DNA from: Fusibacter_A sp965140735
GTDB lineage: Bacteria > Bacillota > Clostridia > Peptostreptococcales > Acidaminobacteraceae
Direction of reading: 5' to 3'
Assembly: GCA_965140735.1 (NCBI GenBank)
Contig: OZ223306.1
Span: forward strand, 3,534,001 to 3,598,000
Length of the DNA: 64,000 nt
The position numbers and the translations under genes were made by a program. Numbering within the stretch: position 1 is the first letter of the stretch; each line of letters opens with the position of its first letter. Below are positions 7,708 through 16,614 of this stretch, piece after piece. Below the pieces are notes generated by a model. The model was not told where the DNA came from. It saw nothing but the letters and a program-made list of their open reading frames with translations, and did no database searches.

Positions 7708-7890
7708 CGTAGGGGTGAGATTCCCCATTATAACTTACACCAAAGTGAAAGAAAACTTTGGGAAGTTATATCGTTCTCAAAAATCCATTCGCTTTGCTCT
7801 TGGATCAAGCTCAACAAGTTGAGTTTTGAAACGAATCGGCACAGCTTTTTTTATGTGTGAACATAAAAAATCCTTAATCTCACCCCTACG
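7708..7890 (+). other. structured inverted-repeat element B (RNA-like or MITE-like)
   Basis: A perfect 15-bp terminal stem (CGTAGGGGTGAGATT with its complement at 7876-7890) encloses three arms. These are ATAACTT/AAGTTAT stacked on CCAAAGT/ACTTTGG, a middle arm closed by CAAAA/TTTTG that carries CTCAACAAGTTGAG, and TTTTTATGT/ACATAAAAA. The element is 183 bp long. The outer GTGAGAT stem and the CTCAACAAGTTGAG hairpin are shared with element A read on the opposite strand. Confidence 0.5.
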
Positions 7891-7981
7891 CATAAAAAAG
7901 CACACATACATTGTGTGCTTTAATTATTGCGTATATTGTTATAGCTAATTCAAAGTAACTTGATATTTGAAAAAAATACCT

Positions 7982-8052
7982 AATTGCATACACATAAATG
8001 TGTGTAAGTGTAATTTGTCGCTCACTCGTACATATTTATGTATATGCAAATT
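7982..8052. repeat. long imperfect inverted repeat
   Basis: AATTGCATACACATAAATGT near 7982 faces ACATATTTATGTATATGCAA ending near 8050, with about 24 bp between. There is no U-run. It could be a decayed foldback element or a binding site. Confidence 0.4.
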
Positions 8053-8125
8053 ATATCATGATGACATATCATAAGCAAATATATATAAGAGAGACAAATG
8101 CTCCCATAGAATATAGCAGAAGGGT

Positions 8126-8382
8126 TTAAAGCATTTTAGAGATGTTTTTGCCATGTTCAGTTAACGTGAAATAGACTTCTCTATAATTATCACAATCCTT
8201 GCATTTTGTAATTAATAAAGCGGTCAAAAGACCTGCAATTGAAAGATCATAAGCTATTCTCGAACCTTTTAGTGCAGCACTAAGCGAAGAATTATTTAAC
8301 TTATCATTATCGCTCAGAATAAGCAATATTTTTTTTCATTCTTACTGAGATTATTTAATAAATCTGAATAAGGTATAGACAT
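8126..8382 (-). pseudogene. small winged-helix-like regulator, frameshifted in an A-run
   Basis: The ATG at 8382 has GGAG upstream and starts MSIPYSDLLNNLSKNEKK. An eight-A run then leads to a stop. One more A would join it to a 66-codon frame (ILLILSDNDKLNNSSLSAAL ... YFTLTEHGKNISKML), giving an about 85-residue protein. It resembles a winged-helix DNA-binding protein in pattern (helix, helix, FTLTEHGK wing). Decay or slippage in the A-run are both possible. Confidence 0.5.
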
Positions 8383-8408
8383 TCAAATCACTCCTTTACA
8401 AATAGATA

Positions 8409-10084
8409 ATAGTTTCTTGCGAAACTCTGCAAGTATTGAAAATGCTTAGTATTATTTATAGAAATAGCATATTACCCTCCATTTCGGGTATAAATAAGGT
8501 GTGATCCTGTTGATAACTCATACCCAAAAGAAAGGAAGGTAATAATGCTAATTTCTGCTTCTAATCAGGTTTCTCTGTTTGATCTTGATGCTGAGTTTGA
8601 TGAACTCACTTCACACAAATCAGATCAACTTTTTTCTCTTTTTAACCAGTTTATTGACACAGATGATGTTATTCCAAAATCTTTCTACAGTGCTTACTAC
8701 TCTAATGTTGGTAAAAACAGAGATTTTCCACTTGAAGGTATGCTCAAAGCATTCATCTTTTACAACTTGCTTGGTCTACCTACCATTTCCACTCTCATTT
8801 TTATCATCAACATTTCAAGTGATTTTAGAAAATCTCTAGGCTTTTCCAGAGCACCTCATCCCTCTCAGTTTTCTAGGTTCAAGACTCTCTTTTATGACCA
8901 AATCATCGAGATGTTTCATCATCTTGTTGATTGTACTTCCGATTTTGCAATTGATGCGGATGAATACCTCTCCAAAATACTCATTACGGATACCACCGGT
9001 TTCGAGTTATACGTTAAGGAAAACAACCCTAAATTCTATCAATCTATTCTTAAAACAGTTAAAACTTACGCTAAAACTCACAAGTATGATAAAGCCTTTG
9101 ATGTAGAAAAATATGCCCAGTCAAATATGCCTAAACATAGTTCTTCTAACTCTGGGGCTAAACTGACTTATCTCAATGGACATTTTAGATACTATCAAAA
9201 GGTCATCCTCGCTACCAACGGGTCTGGATTAATTCGGGATATTAACTTTTATAATTCTGACAATACGCTTCAGATCAACCTTACGCCTCAAGAAATCAAA
9301 GATGAATATGATGCTCAATCACTTATTCCTTCACTTGAAACATTTTTCGATTTGCACCCAAGATCTAAATTTAACTACTTTCTTGGAGATTCAGGCTTTG
9401 ATGCAGTTGATAACTATGCATATCTTTACAAAAGAGGCATCGTACCCATCATCAACCTTAATCCTCGAAATAATTCTACTCTACCTCAGCCCTTGTTTAA
9501 CGAAGATGGTATCCCAACTTGTCCCAACAATCCCGATTTACCAATGACCTATGCTGGGGTGATTAAAGGAGCCAATAGAGCTGATCGTATTCAGTTTATT
9601 TGTCCCAAAAGATCTGTTGTGATGTCCAATTCATTAAAATCAGTTATTCTTGATTGTGACAATCCTTGTACAAACTCACCTTATGGAAGAATTAAAAATA
9701 TCACTGTTCACAACAATTTCAGATTCAATACGGCTATGCCTCGAAGTAATATTGAATGGATAAATCTTTACAAAATAAGAACGGTTTGTGAAAGAACCAT
9801 CGCACAACTTAAATCCTTTATGCAAATCAATATTTCCAAAGTCAATAAAACCTTAATCCTGAAATCAAACATCTTTTTAGCTGGCATCACACAATTGATT
9901 GCTTTCATTATCATTCATAAAAGTAAAATAACCACTGGTCATTTGTCTATAAAAACTATGGTTGCATAGAATAACTTACTGCGACATTGAGTAAGCTCTT
10001 GTTCAGTTGCGCTTTTTTTTTGAACTTTTTTAGATATTTCATTTTTGTTTGTGGATAACTTTAGTTTTTATTTCGCAACTATCT
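8409..10084 (+). mobile_element. IS1182-like insertion sequence, copy B
   Basis: The element is nearly identical to copy A and in the same orientation, with the same ends (ATAGTTTCTTGCGAAA ... TTTCGCAACTATCT). Together the copies bracket 4515-8408, which contains the sigma, holin and hydrophobic-protein locus, in the arrangement of a composite transposon. AATA flanks both sides if the element is taken to begin at GTTTCTT, but copy A does not support the same limits. Confidence 0.85.
8545..9969 (+). CDS. IS1182-like DDE transposase, copy B
   Basis: A 474-residue intact transposase that differs from copy A at only a few residues (for example DAEFDEL for DAEYDEL and SLGFSR for FLGFSR). It has the same ITDTTGFEL, GDSGFDA and CERTIAQLK acid-bearing motifs and the same GGAAGG ribosome site. 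It is probably active in trans on both copies. The near-identity implies recent spread. Confidence 0.85.
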   Translation: MLISASNQVSLFDLDAEFDELTSHKSDQLFSLFNQFIDTDDVIPKSFYSAYYSNVGKNRDFPLEGMLKAFIFYNLLGLPTISTLIFIINISSDFRKSLGFSRAPHPSQFSRFKTLFYDQIIEMFHHLVDCTSDFAIDADEYLSKILITDTTGFELYVKENNPKFYQSILKTVKTYAKTHKYDKAFDVEKYAQSNMPKHSSSNSGAKLTYLNGHFRYYQKVILATNGSGLIRDINFYNSDNTLQINLTPQEIKDEYDAQSLIPSLETFFDLHPRSKFNYFLGDSGFDAVDNYAYLYKRGIVPIINLNPRNNSTLPQPLFNEDGIPTCPNNPDLPMTYAGVIKGANRADRIQFICPKRSVVMSNSLKSVILDCDNPCTNSPYGRIKNITVHNNFRFNTAMPRSNIEWINLYKIRTVCERTIAQLKSFMQINISKVNKTLILKSNIFLAGITQLIAFIIIHKSKITTGHLSIKTMVA

Positions 10085-10212
10085 AATAGAAAATATGTAA
10101 ATTACTTCCTTGATGTTAACATAAATTTATATTGGTGTCCATTTAATACTTTAACTTTGCCACATTACATTATAAAGGAAGTCCTTGGATAGTCAACACT
10201 TAACTGGACAAA

Positions 10213-11112
10213 TTAGTTAAGTGACTGCATTTTATACTCAAAAGGACTTAAATAGCCAAGTGTCCCATGAATTCTTTTATTGTTGAACCAATCAATGTAA
10301 CTTGCTAACTGAGTTTCTAATTCTCTCAAATTGTTAAATCGTTTCCTGTTTACAAATTCAGTTTTGAATATTTTAAAAGTAGCTTCTGCTACAGCATTAT
10401 CATATGGACAGCCCTTCATACTAAGCGAACGACTTATGTCAAAGGTATTTAAAACATCTTCAATCACTTGATTTTTGAACTCGTTTCCACGATCAGTATG
10501 AAATACTTTGATGTTATTGAGATTGCCGTTAACACTAGCAAAAGCTCTATGAACCAACTCAGCATCTTTTCTTTCACCAGAGCTGTAACCAATTATTTCT
10601 CTATTATATAGATCAACAAGGATGCAAATATAGTTCCATCGATTGCCTACTCGAACATATGTCAAATCGCTCACGACTACTTCTAAGAGTTCTTTTGTAT
10701 TGAAGTTTCTATTTAGTTTATTCTTTATTTTGTCTTCATTACAGGTCGTCTTATGTGGTTTGAATTGAGCGATAGTATATGAACTGACTAATCCATTTAA
10801 TTTCATGATTCGGCCAATGCGTCTTCTTGAAGCTATTATGTTTTTCTTTTTAAGTTCTTTCTTGATTTTTCGGGTGCCATAATTTGAATCGCTCTCATGG
10901 AATATTTTTATGATATGCTCCGTAATTGAGTCCGTTTCTACTTGTTTTGGTTCATAATAATATGTGCTTCGTGGTATATTTAGGAGCTTACACATTGCTG
11001 ATATACTGTACTTGTGAGCATTTTGTTTAATCACATTTACTTTCGTCCCATTATCAGCGCGGCTTGCTTTATGCGATAGATTACAAGTAAACCTATCTTT
11101 AGGAAATATCAT
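10213..11112 (-). CDS. IS3-family transposase, OrfB
   Basis: A 299-residue integrase-core protein. The HTH_21-like region (KIFHESDSNYGTRKIKKELK) is followed by an rve domain with acids in VVSDLTYVRVG, FHTDRGNEFK and AVAEATFKIFK, which form the D-D-E triad. It overlaps orfA by 14 bp and is expected to be made as an OrfAB fusion by -1 frameshifting. Both parts look intact. Confidence 0.9.
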   Translation of the reverse strand: MIFPKDRFTCNLSHKASRADNGTKVNVIKQNAHKYSISAMCKLLNIPRSTYYYEPKQVETDSITEHIIKIFHESDSNYGTRKIKKELKKKNIIASRRRIGRIMKLNGLVSSYTIAQFKPHKTTCNEDKIKNKLNRNFNTKELLEVVVSDLTYVRVGNRWNYICILVDLYNREIIGYSSGERKDAELVHRAFASVNGNLNNIKVFHTDRGNEFKNQVIEDVLNTFDISRSLSMKGCPYDNAVAEATFKIFKTEFVNRKRFNNLRELETQLASYIDWFNNKRIHGTLGYLSPFEYKMQSLN

Positions 11113-11353
11113 TTTCCATTTTAAGCTGCTGGTTTTCTTTGCGGAGTTTAATAAGTTCTTCTTCCTCTTGGGTGCGATTATCTTTAGCTTTAAATGATCC
11201 AGTGGTTTTACTTTGTTTCAACCAGGTATCAAAAGTAGATCCTGTTAAATCATATTCTGCTAAAATATCTTTACGCGTTTTACCGCTCAAATGTAGCTGT
11301 ATTATTTTTTTTTTGAACTCTTCTGTAAATTTTCGGCGTTCTCTTCTAGACAT
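11099..11353 (-). CDS. IS3-family transposase, OrfA
   Basis: An 84-residue protein with a helix-turn-helix of the HTH_Tnp_1 type (RRKFTEEFKKKIIQLHLSGK, AEYDLTGSTFDTWLKQ) and a C-terminal leucine-zipper-like coiled coil (EEEELIKLRKENQQLKMEND). It is the DNA-recognition half of the IS3 transposase. Confidence 0.9.
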   Translation of the reverse strand: MSRRERRKFTEEFKKKIIQLHLSGKTRKDILAEYDLTGSTFDTWLKQSKTTGSFKAKDNRTQEEEELIKLRKENQQLKMENDIS

Positions 11354-11665
11354 AGTAATCTCTCCTAATTTCTATTATAGTTTTAGATTACAGTACCTTT
11401 TCTTTTCTGTCTAGTTTAGTATAGCCCATCCATCCTCTTCAAATGGATACAAGTTAGCACATTATACCGTACATCGGATATATCTTAGGAATTAGCGATT
11501 AGAATGAGCTGCTCCATTCGCGGGATGTCCTTATCTGACGGATTGCTTTATAGGCTTAACAAAGTTATAATGATGTGAAACGATTTATAAAAAAACGAAA
11601 GCGCACAATTTAAGTTAGACATCATAAGAGCCTTACGAGATCTTGTTAAGGATAGGAGAATTCAA

Positions 11666-12412
11666 ATGCAAAATTATAAAATGACCATTGCGTATGATGG
11701 TAGGAAATACAAAGGCTTTAATACCATAAAAGGCGATACGGAAAAGAGTATCCAAGGCAAACTTGAAGCTATTTTATTAAAACTTTATGAAAAAGAAGTA
11801 GAAGTCGTTGGTGCTGTTGGTACAGATGCAGGTGTGCATGCCACTGGTCAGATTGTTAATTTCAAAGCAATCGATGACCGTTTAAATGAAGCAGAAATTG
11901 TGGCTTATTTTGAGAAATATTTAACAGATGATATCATTGTCTTGTCTATAGAAGCAGTAGATGAAAGATTTCATAGCCGATATCTTTCTAAAGAAGTGAC
12001 TTATGAGTATCACTTGTGGAAGAAAGATGCGCCAAATAGACCTTTATTCGAGAGAAATTATGTTAATTTGATGAATCAATTATTAGATGTTTCTAAAATT
12101 GAAAAGGCTGCAAAAGACTTTTTAGGAGAACATGACTTTACAGCATTTACTACGAATAAAAAAGTAAGGAATCCTATTAAAGAGGTCTTTGAACTCGATA
12201 TAGAAAACACTGATTATGAGATTATCATAACGATTACGGCGAATGGTTTTTTGCTCAATATGGAAAGATTAATGGTGGGTACACTTGTTCAAGTGGGACT
12301 CGGTCAGTTGCCAATAAATGCGGTTGAACAAGCTTTAAAATCTCAAGATACAAAGTTTGTTGGACATAAAGCGAGTTCAGATGCACTTACGCTTGTAAAT
12401 GTTGAATATTAG
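11666..12412 (+). CDS. truA: TruA-family tRNA pseudouridine synthase, divergent paralogue
   Basis: A 248-residue protein of the TruA family, which converts uridines 38-40 of tRNA anticodon arms to pseudouridine. The catalytic loop reads GTDAGVHATGQ with the nucleophile Asp near residue 54. In standard TruA the loop is GRTDAGVHA, and the Arg before TD helps flip the base; here that place is Gly. The N-terminal GFNTIKGDTEKSIQ also departs from the usual GFQxQ pattern. It may be a second TruA paralogue with altered specificity. The ATG follows GATAGGAG. It stands alone, just beyond the mobile island. Confidence 0.8.
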   Translation: MQNYKMTIAYDGRKYKGFNTIKGDTEKSIQGKLEAILLKLYEKEVEVVGAVGTDAGVHATGQIVNFKAIDDRLNEAEIVAYFEKYLTDDIIVLSIEAVDERFHSRYLSKEVTYEYHLWKKDAPNRPLFERNYVNLMNQLLDVSKIEKAAKDFLGEHDFTAFTTNKKVRNPIKEVFELDIENTDYEIIITITANGFLLNMERLMVGTLVQVGLGQLPINAVEQALKSQDTKFVGHKASSDALTLVNVEY

Positions 12413-12475
12413 AAAAAATATCAGAGAGAATGGGTTTAAGGTACTTAAGAAGGATTCAAATGCTGTGGGGGATAT

Positions 12476-13309
12476 ATGAAGTATTCGATTGGAGAGTTTT
12501 CTGAATTACTAGGGATTACAATTGATACCATAAGACTGTATGAGACTTACGGTATTATCAGTCCAATTAAAGATCATAAAAGCAACTATAGATATTTTGA
12601 CGATTTAGATGCACGTAATCTTTTGATGAGCAGATGGTATCGAAGCCTTAATTTTTCACTAAAAAATTCTGCAAAATTCACTTTAGAGTCTGACTGTGAA
12701 GAGATATACCAAGAGATTTGGAAGAAACAAAAGTCACTTGAATTGGAAATTGAAGAAAAGCAGTATTTGTTAAATCGAATTAATGCAATTGAAACAGAAT
12801 TTAAAAATCTAAAGCGTACTTTAGGACAATATAAAATCGTTAAAAAGCCTAAAATTTATAGAATTAAACAAACCTTTCAAGATGAACTCATTGAAAAAGG
12901 GCAATCCAAAAAGGTGATTAAGGTACTTATGACGGCATTGCCTCATGCTTTTTATTCTGTGAAGGTAGATGAAAAAATATTTTCCCAAGCAAATAAAATC
13001 AACGAGTCTACTGAAGAAATTGATGGATATGATTGGGGACTTGCAATATATGATTCGGATTTAGAGCGTTTAGATTTCAAAGATAAATCTGACTTCGATC
13101 TTTTTGAAGAAAATGAATACTTAGTTACGACTGTTTGTGCAGAGTATGATCACAAATTTCAAAAGTGCTTATTTGAACCGCTTTACGATGAATGCATTAG
13201 GCGAGGGTTTCACATCGTTGGTAATTTAATCGGCAGGTTAATTGTTACAGAAAGAGTGGGCGAAAAACGATTGTCCTATATTGAAATGGCAATACCGATA
13301 ACAAGATAA
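12476..13309 (+). CDS. MerR-family regulator with GyrI-like ligand domain
   Basis: A 277-residue regulator. Residues 1-70 form the MerR winged helix (YSIGEFSELLGITIDTIRLY, then NYRYFDDLDAR). A coiled coil spans about 85-115 (KKQKSLELEIEEKQYLLN). About 120-277 resemble a GyrI-like small-molecule-binding domain. It lies 94 bp before the flavin-reductase lipoprotein gene on the same strand and is the likely local regulator. The inducer is unknown. Confidence 0.8.
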   Translation: MKYSIGEFSELLGITIDTIRLYETYGIISPIKDHKSNYRYFDDLDARNLLMSRWYRSLNFSLKNSAKFTLESDCEEIYQEIWKKQKSLELEIEEKQYLLNRINAIETEFKNLKRTLGQYKIVKKPKIYRIKQTFQDELIEKGQSKKVIKVLMTALPHAFYSVKVDEKIFSQANKINESTEEIDGYDWGLAIYDSDLERLDFKDKSDFDLFEENEYLVTTVCAEYDHKFQKCLFEPLYDECIRRGFHIVGNLIGRLIVTERVGEKRLSYIEMAIPITR

Positions 13310-13403
13310 AACATGAGGATACTCTTAGAGATAATTTATTGACTCTAGTGCAACACGAGACTTTAAAATGAGATTGATAAATAATTATCTAGGAGATGAA
13401 TAT

Positions 13404-15377
13404 ATGAAATTTAAAGTTAAACAACATTTTGCTTTAAGCTTGATTTTTGTGTTACTATTGACATCGTTGGTTGGATGTTCTGATCAGTCAGAAAGTGTAG
13501 CTGACACAAAAGCAATATCTTCTGAACCGGCGGCTGAAAGTGCCGACGCCTCAGAAAATAAAGTGTATACACCAGGAACTTACAGAGGTGAAGCTAAAGG
13601 CAAAGAGGGGACAATTGTAGTTGATGTCACTTTCGATGAAACGGCTATAAAGAAAATTGAAGTCGTTACTCAAAGTGAAACGGAAGGTATTGGCGCAGAA
13701 GCTTTAAAAACTTTACAAGAGCAGATAGTAAAGACGCAATCGCTTGGGCTTGATGCTGTATCTGGTGCATCTGAGACGAGTTATGGGATGCTTGAAGCAG
13801 TTGCAACAGCAGTAGAACAAGCGGGTGGAAATGTAGAGGCTTTAAAGGCCGTTAAAGTTGAAAAAGAAAATAAGGATATTACCGAGAAGCTTTCGGCAGA
13901 TGTTGTGGTGATCGGGGCAGGTGCATCAGGCACTTCGGCGGCTGTTTCTGCTGCTGATTCAGGTGCAAAGGTTATTCTTATAGAAAAGACAGCAACCATC
14001 GGTGGTGCTAGCAATTTATCTTGGGCAGGTAAATTTTATAATTCAAGTGCGTCAGTAGAAAATGGATTGAATATTGCTGTCGAAGATGAGATTGCAAATT
14101 GGATTGTTAATAACCATTGGCGTGTGGATGCCAGTGCTATAAGACAGTATGTCACAAAATCAGGTGAGACATATGATTGGCTTGCAGAGAAAGGTTATCA
14201 AACTCAATTTCTCAACTTTGGTGGTGAACCCCTTCATATGTTACCAGCTTATGAAGAGAGACAAGGGCTTCTCAGAAAAATGCTTGCAGATTCTGTTGAA
14301 TCAAATGGCGGTCAAGTATTAACTGAAACTACAGGAAAGTCATTGATGACAGATGAAAATGGCAATGTTATAGGCGTTGTTGCAGAAAAAGCTGATGGTA
14401 CACTTCTAGAAATTAGTGCTAAGTCAGTTGTTCTCGCAACAGGGGGTTATGCGGCTAATTCCAAAATGGTGAAAGAGCTCTTTGGCTTTGAAGGCATCAA
14501 TGGTGGTCTGGGTCAAAATGTTGGTGAAGGTCTAAAAATGGCATGGGATATAGGCGCAAAGGTACCTGATAATGTTGGTGGACAAATGCTTCATCAAACC
14601 CTTGCAAAATCTACAAAGGCATTAAAAGAGGTTTACGAACCCTTTAAAGCAAGTTATCCATTAATGCTGACTTATCTACCTTCGTTTATGAATGTGGCAC
14701 CAGCAGGGAATCGGTTTAGAGATGAAACTGCAACTTTGACTGCTGTGGCTGCTGCAAATACAAGTGCTTTTAATGGTGCTTATCATTTGGTAATCGTATC
14801 TGAATCTCAACTTGAAGCGCTTGAATCAAATGGGATGGCTGGTGTTGGTGCAAAGGCACTTCCAGGAATGCCACCAGAATTTTATATGTCATATAGAGAT
14901 CAATACGCATTGGATACACCTTGGACTGATGTAAAAGAAGTCTTTGAAAAAATGGTTGCAAACGGAGATGGTTTTAAAGGAAATTCACCTGAAGAGCTTG
15001 CACAAAATGCAGGCATGGATGTGGATTACTTTATGGAAGCCTTTAATAACTACCAAAAAGCAATTGAGACAGGTGTGGATAATGACTTTGGAAAGTCCTC
15101 TGAATACCTTGTATCCATGGGAGAATCTGGTCCATATTATGCAATTGTTGCAGAGATAAACAACTTGGGGTCAGTTGGAGGTCTTTTAGTCAATAAAGAT
15201 TTCCAAGTTTTAAATGACAAAAGAGTGCCGATTAAAGGGCTTTATGCAGTCGGACTAGAATCAGAAGGGGTCCTTTTTAATGACACTTATGTTGGCAATG
15301 GTGTTGGCATTGGTTATTCATTTACTTCTGGTCGTCTCGGTGGCAATAATGCTGCACTGGATGCGTTAGAAAAGTAA
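13404..15377 (+). CDS. flavinylated lipoprotein reductase (FMN-binding and fumarate/urocanate reductase-like)
   Basis: A 657-residue extracytoplasmic lipoprotein. The signal peptide ends in the lipobox LVGC (Cys25). An FMN_bind domain at about 60-140 ends in SGASET, the threonine-flavinylation motif used by ApbE. A FAD-binding-2 domain begins near residue 165 (VVIGAGASGTSAAVSAADSG) and ends with the usual GLYAVG and YVGNGVGIGYSFTSGR motifs. Such enzymes reduce organic acceptors such as fumarate, urocanate or related enoates, with electrons from membrane flavin carriers. The electron acceptor cannot be told from sequence. The ATG at 13404 has AGGAGATG upstream; a frame extension to 13368 lacks one. 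Confidence 0.87.
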   Translation: MKFKVKQHFALSLIFVLLLTSLVGCSDQSESVADTKAISSEPAAESADASENKVYTPGTYRGEAKGKEGTIVVDVTFDETAIKKIEVVTQSETEGIGAEALKTLQEQIVKTQSLGLDAVSGASETSYGMLEAVATAVEQAGGNVEALKAVKVEKENKDITEKLSADVVVIGAGASGTSAAVSAADSGAKVILIEKTATIGGASNLSWAGKFYNSSASVENGLNIAVEDEIANWIVNNHWRVDASAIRQYVTKSGETYDWLAEKGYQTQFLNFGGEPLHMLPAYEERQGLLRKMLADSVESNGGQVLTETTGKSLMTDENGNVIGVVAEKADGTLLEISAKSVVLATGGYAANSKMVKELFGFEGINGGLGQNVGEGLKMAWDIGAKVPDNVGGQMLHQTLAKSTKALKEVYEPFKASYPLMLTYLPSFMNVAPAGNRFRDETATLTAVAAANTSAFNGAYHLVIVSESQLEALESNGMAGVGAKALPGMPPEFYMSYRDQYALDTPWTDVKEVFEKMVANGDGFKGNSPEELAQNAGMDVDYFMEAFNNYQKAIETGVDNDFGKSSEYLVSMGESGPYYAIVAEINNLGSVGGLLVNKDFQVLNDKRVPIKGLYAVGLESEGVLFNDTYVGNGVGIGYSFTSGRLGGNNAALDALEK

Positions 15378-15397
15378 AAAAGAGGCTTATATTGAGA

Positions 15398-15427
15398 CTG
15401 ACTTCAACATGTGAAGTCAGTTTTTTT
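15398..15427 (+). terminator. Rho-independent terminator
   Basis: CTGACTTCAACATGTGAAGTCAG forms a near-perfect hairpin followed by seven T residues, ending the flavin-reductase transcript. Confidence 0.85.
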
Positions 15428-15485
15428 AGCGTCTGTTTTAGTTGTGAGAGGGTACAAAAATATTTGAAATTATAGAATGCATGTG

Positions 15486-16484
15486 CTATAGCTTACTTGT
15501 ACTATCTCGATTGATGATTTGGAATCCAAGCATATATTTTCGAATAATCGAAGGATCTTGGATGTTTTCAATGACAAATTGAGCAGCAACTTCGCCTGAA
15601 TGAAAATAATCAAATTTAATCGAAGTGATCGAAGGATTAAAGAAAACTGAAATTTCGAGATCATCAAATCCTGCAACTGAAACATCTCCAGGGACGGATA
15701 AGTCTTGACTTTTGAGGTAATTAATAGTGCCGATGGCCAAGTAGTCAGTTGCTGCAAAAACAGCAGTGGGCTGTATTTCAGAATTTGAAAAGATATGCTT
15801 TGCACCATCAAATCCAGATTGAAGTTCGAAAGAGCCTTCGTAAATATAATCGGAAGTTAGTGGAATCTCATGTGCTTTGAGTGCATCCGCATAGCCCATT
15901 TTACGTTCTTGTCCTACTGGGGACCGGTCTTTATCAATGCCGATGAAAGCGATCTGCTTATGACCTTGACTTATAAAATGTTCTACAATTGCTTTAGAGG
16001 ATTTGTATTCATCATAAGAGACCACACTTCTTTTGATTAGAGGATCGTCTAAGCCAATAATAATCAAGGGTGTAGGAAGTGTGTTAATAAGTTTTCTCAA
16101 AGCAAGTGTCATGTTACCTGGAAAGAAGATGATGCCATCTACTTGTTTTTTTTGTAAAAATTCAAAGTGATTGATTTCTACAGCCTCATCTGCTTTTGAA
16201 CAGAGTAGAATCACGTTATAACCATTTTCGGATAAACGCAGTGTAATACCTTCTACGATATCTGCAAAAACATTTGTATTGATACGAGGAACGATAACGC
16301 CGATCAATCGTGTTTCCTTTATAACCAATTCTTTTGCTAGAGCATTAGGGCGATAACCGGTTTCTCTAACCACTTCTAAAACTCGTTGACGCATTTCAGC
16401 ATTTACACGCTCTGGATTGTTTAGAACTCTCGAAACGGTTGATTTAGAAACCTTGGCGAGCTTTGCAACATCTTTGATGTTCAT
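15486..16484 (-). CDS. LacI-family repressor
   Basis: A 332-residue repressor. Residues 1-50 form the LacI headpiece (MNIKDVAKLAKVSKSTVSRV, LNNPERVN). The rest is a periplasmic-binding-protein-like ligand domain (LIGVIVPRINTNVFADIVEG, VDGIIFFPGNM, FAATDYLAIG). It is divergent from the M20/ABC-importer operon, with a LacI-type operator at that operon's promoter. It most likely represses that operon in the absence of its substrate. The ATG has AGGAGG upstream. Confidence 0.9.
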   Translation of the reverse strand: MNIKDVAKLAKVSKSTVSRVLNNPERVNAEMRQRVLEVVRETGYRPNALAKELVIKETRLIGVIVPRINTNVFADIVEGITLRLSENGYNVILLCSKADEAVEINHFEFLQKKQVDGIIFFPGNMTLALRKLINTLPTPLIIIGLDDPLIKRSVVSYDEYKSSKAIVEHFISQGHKQIAFIGIDKDRSPVGQERKMGYADALKAHEIPLTSDYIYEGSFELQSGFDGAKHIFSNSEIQPTAVFAATDYLAIGTINYLKSQDLSVPGDVSVAGFDDLEISVFFNPSITSIKFDYFHSGEVAAQFVIENIQDPSIIRKYMLGFQIINRDSTSKL

Positions 16485-16517
16485 AAATGCCTCCTGTTGA
16501 TTAATATTTTAAATACA

Positions 16518-16605
16518 GATAGAGTGTCAAAAGTCAGAATACGTATAAACCTACACGCCTATGTTGGATTGAGCACTTAAGCTTGTGACTTTTGATATTC
16601 TAATC
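16518..16605. repeat. MITE-like palindromic repeat, short copy
   Basis: GATAGAGTGTCAAAAGTCA at the left faces TGACTTTTGATATTCTAATC at the right, with a core that is shorter and different from the longer copies. The termini match those at 29964, 33165, 40420 and 49037. It lies between the divergent LacI gene and the promoter of its target operon. Confidence 0.6.
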
Positions 16606-16614
16606 AAATATGAC

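Larger units (their letters stand above)
7417..8125. other. intergenic stretch with structured element B and a palindrome
   Basis: No credible gene was seen. It holds structured element B (7708-7890), a terminator-like hairpin AAAGCACAC/GTGTGCTTT at 7897-7921, and a long imperfect palindrome at 7982-8052. A reading frame at 7645-7860 merely crosses element B. Confidence 0.55.
10198..11420 (-). mobile_element. IS3-family insertion sequence
   Basis: Ends are proposed from an imperfect 19-bp inverted repeat: ACTTAACTGGACAAATTAG on the left, and on the right the complement of a sequence reading ACTAAACTAGACAGAAAAG. The element carries two overlapping frames, orfA and orfB, typical of IS3 elements. 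No target duplication was seen. It lies about 110 bp after IS copy B. Confidence 0.75.

Noticed and set aside
7645..7860. A 71-codon frame
   Set aside because: It runs through structured element B, whose hairpins explain the sequence; there is no ribosome site and the residue make-up is not protein-like.
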